From: an uncultured Eubacteriales bacterium
Lineage (GTDB): Bacteria; Bacillota; Clostridia; Christensenellales; CAG-138
DNA: 6,845 nucleotides
NCBI GenBank assembly: GCA_900542615.1
Contig: UQOG01000106.1
Span: 1 to 6,845 of the forward strand
Reading direction: 5' to 3'
In this document: positions 6,769 to 6,845 of the stretch, piece by piece
Numbering within the stretch: position 1 is the first letter of the stretch
Layout of the letters: each line of letters opens with the position of its first letter
Translations under genes and position numbers: made by a program
Notes under the pieces: generated by a model
Database searches by the model: none
What the model saw: the letters and a program-made list of their open reading frames with translations, nothing else
What the model was told of the DNA's origin: nothing

Positions 6769-6790
6769 AAAAAGCCCCTCCGGGCTTTTT
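6769..6790 (+). terminator. Intrinsic terminator after the lipoprotein gene
   Basis: AAAAAGCCC (6769-6777), loop CTCC and GGGCTTTTT (6782-6790) form a perfect 9-bp stem that begins with five A and ends with five T. This A-stem-T design works as an intrinsic terminator in both directions, so it may also stop leftward transcription from a gene beyond the window. It lies 43 bases past the lipoprotein stop. Confidence 0.85.
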
Positions 6791-6799
6791 CTCAGGCTG

Positions 6800-6829
6800 T
6801 CGAAAAAGTGGCTTGCGCCACTTTTTCGA
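6800..6829. repeat. 13-bp perfect palindrome (TCGAAAAAGTGGC arms)
   Basis: TCGAAAAAGTGGC (6800-6812) and GCCACTTTTTCGA (6817-6829) pair perfectly around a TTGC loop, only nine bases after the preceding terminator. The T-run is inside the stem and the arm ends in CGA rather than in T residues, so it is a poor classical terminator. It could be a second terminator for leftward transcription or a dispersed intergenic repeat. No gene is seen in the last 120 bases of the window. Confidence 0.6.
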
Positions 6830-6845
6830 GGTGTTCATAGCTCCC

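Overview
The window is a stretch of bacterial chromosome that looks like ordinary housekeeping sequence from a GC-rich member of the Bacillota, most likely a Clostridia-type organism. This placement is inferred from four things: secA directly upstream of prfB, an order familiar from Bacillus and relatives; strong AAGGAGG-type ribosome binding sites; a clostridial-looking SecA with a C-terminal zinc motif; and GC-rich coding sequence interrupted by AT-rich promoter islands. No genus can be assigned from sequence reading alone.

Layout. Positions 1-167 hold no gene but contain a run of GC-rich hairpins, the largest a 19-bp stem that probably terminates the leftward operon. Positions 168-1864 (minus strand) are a two-gene operon: an EamA/DMT-family membrane transporter followed, with a 4-bp ATGA overlap, by a DUF218/YdcF-family membrane protein. 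The 245-bp gap 1865-2109 is a divergent promoter region with a recognisable extended -10 promoter for each side. Positions 2110-6004 (plus strand) are secA and prfB, 36 bp apart. prfB (release factor 2) is split by an in-frame UGA at 4978-4980 and carries the classical CUU-UGA-C programmed +1 frameshift site, so the real gene begins at a TTG at 4903. Positions 6005-6130 hold three consecutive hairpins, the last a good intrinsic terminator. An AT-rich promoter island (about 6120-6210) then precedes a small lipoprotein gene (6222-6725) with a Pro/Thr-rich linker and an unrecognised C-terminal domain. The window closes with a textbook terminator (6769-6790) and a second 13-bp-stem palindrome (6800-6829).

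How they work together. SecA is the ATPase that drives protein export through SecYEG, and RF2 ends translation at UGA and UAA. Their co-transcription is conserved gene order, with no mechanistic link visible here. The lipoprotein has its own promoter and would be a Sec/Lgt/Lsp substrate. I see no phage, insertion sequence, CRISPR, toxin-antitoxin, tRNA or rRNA signal, and no clear new system. The points most worth a second look are the prfB recoding site, the orphan lipoprotein with its atypical AT-rich promoter, and the clusters of intergenic palindromes.
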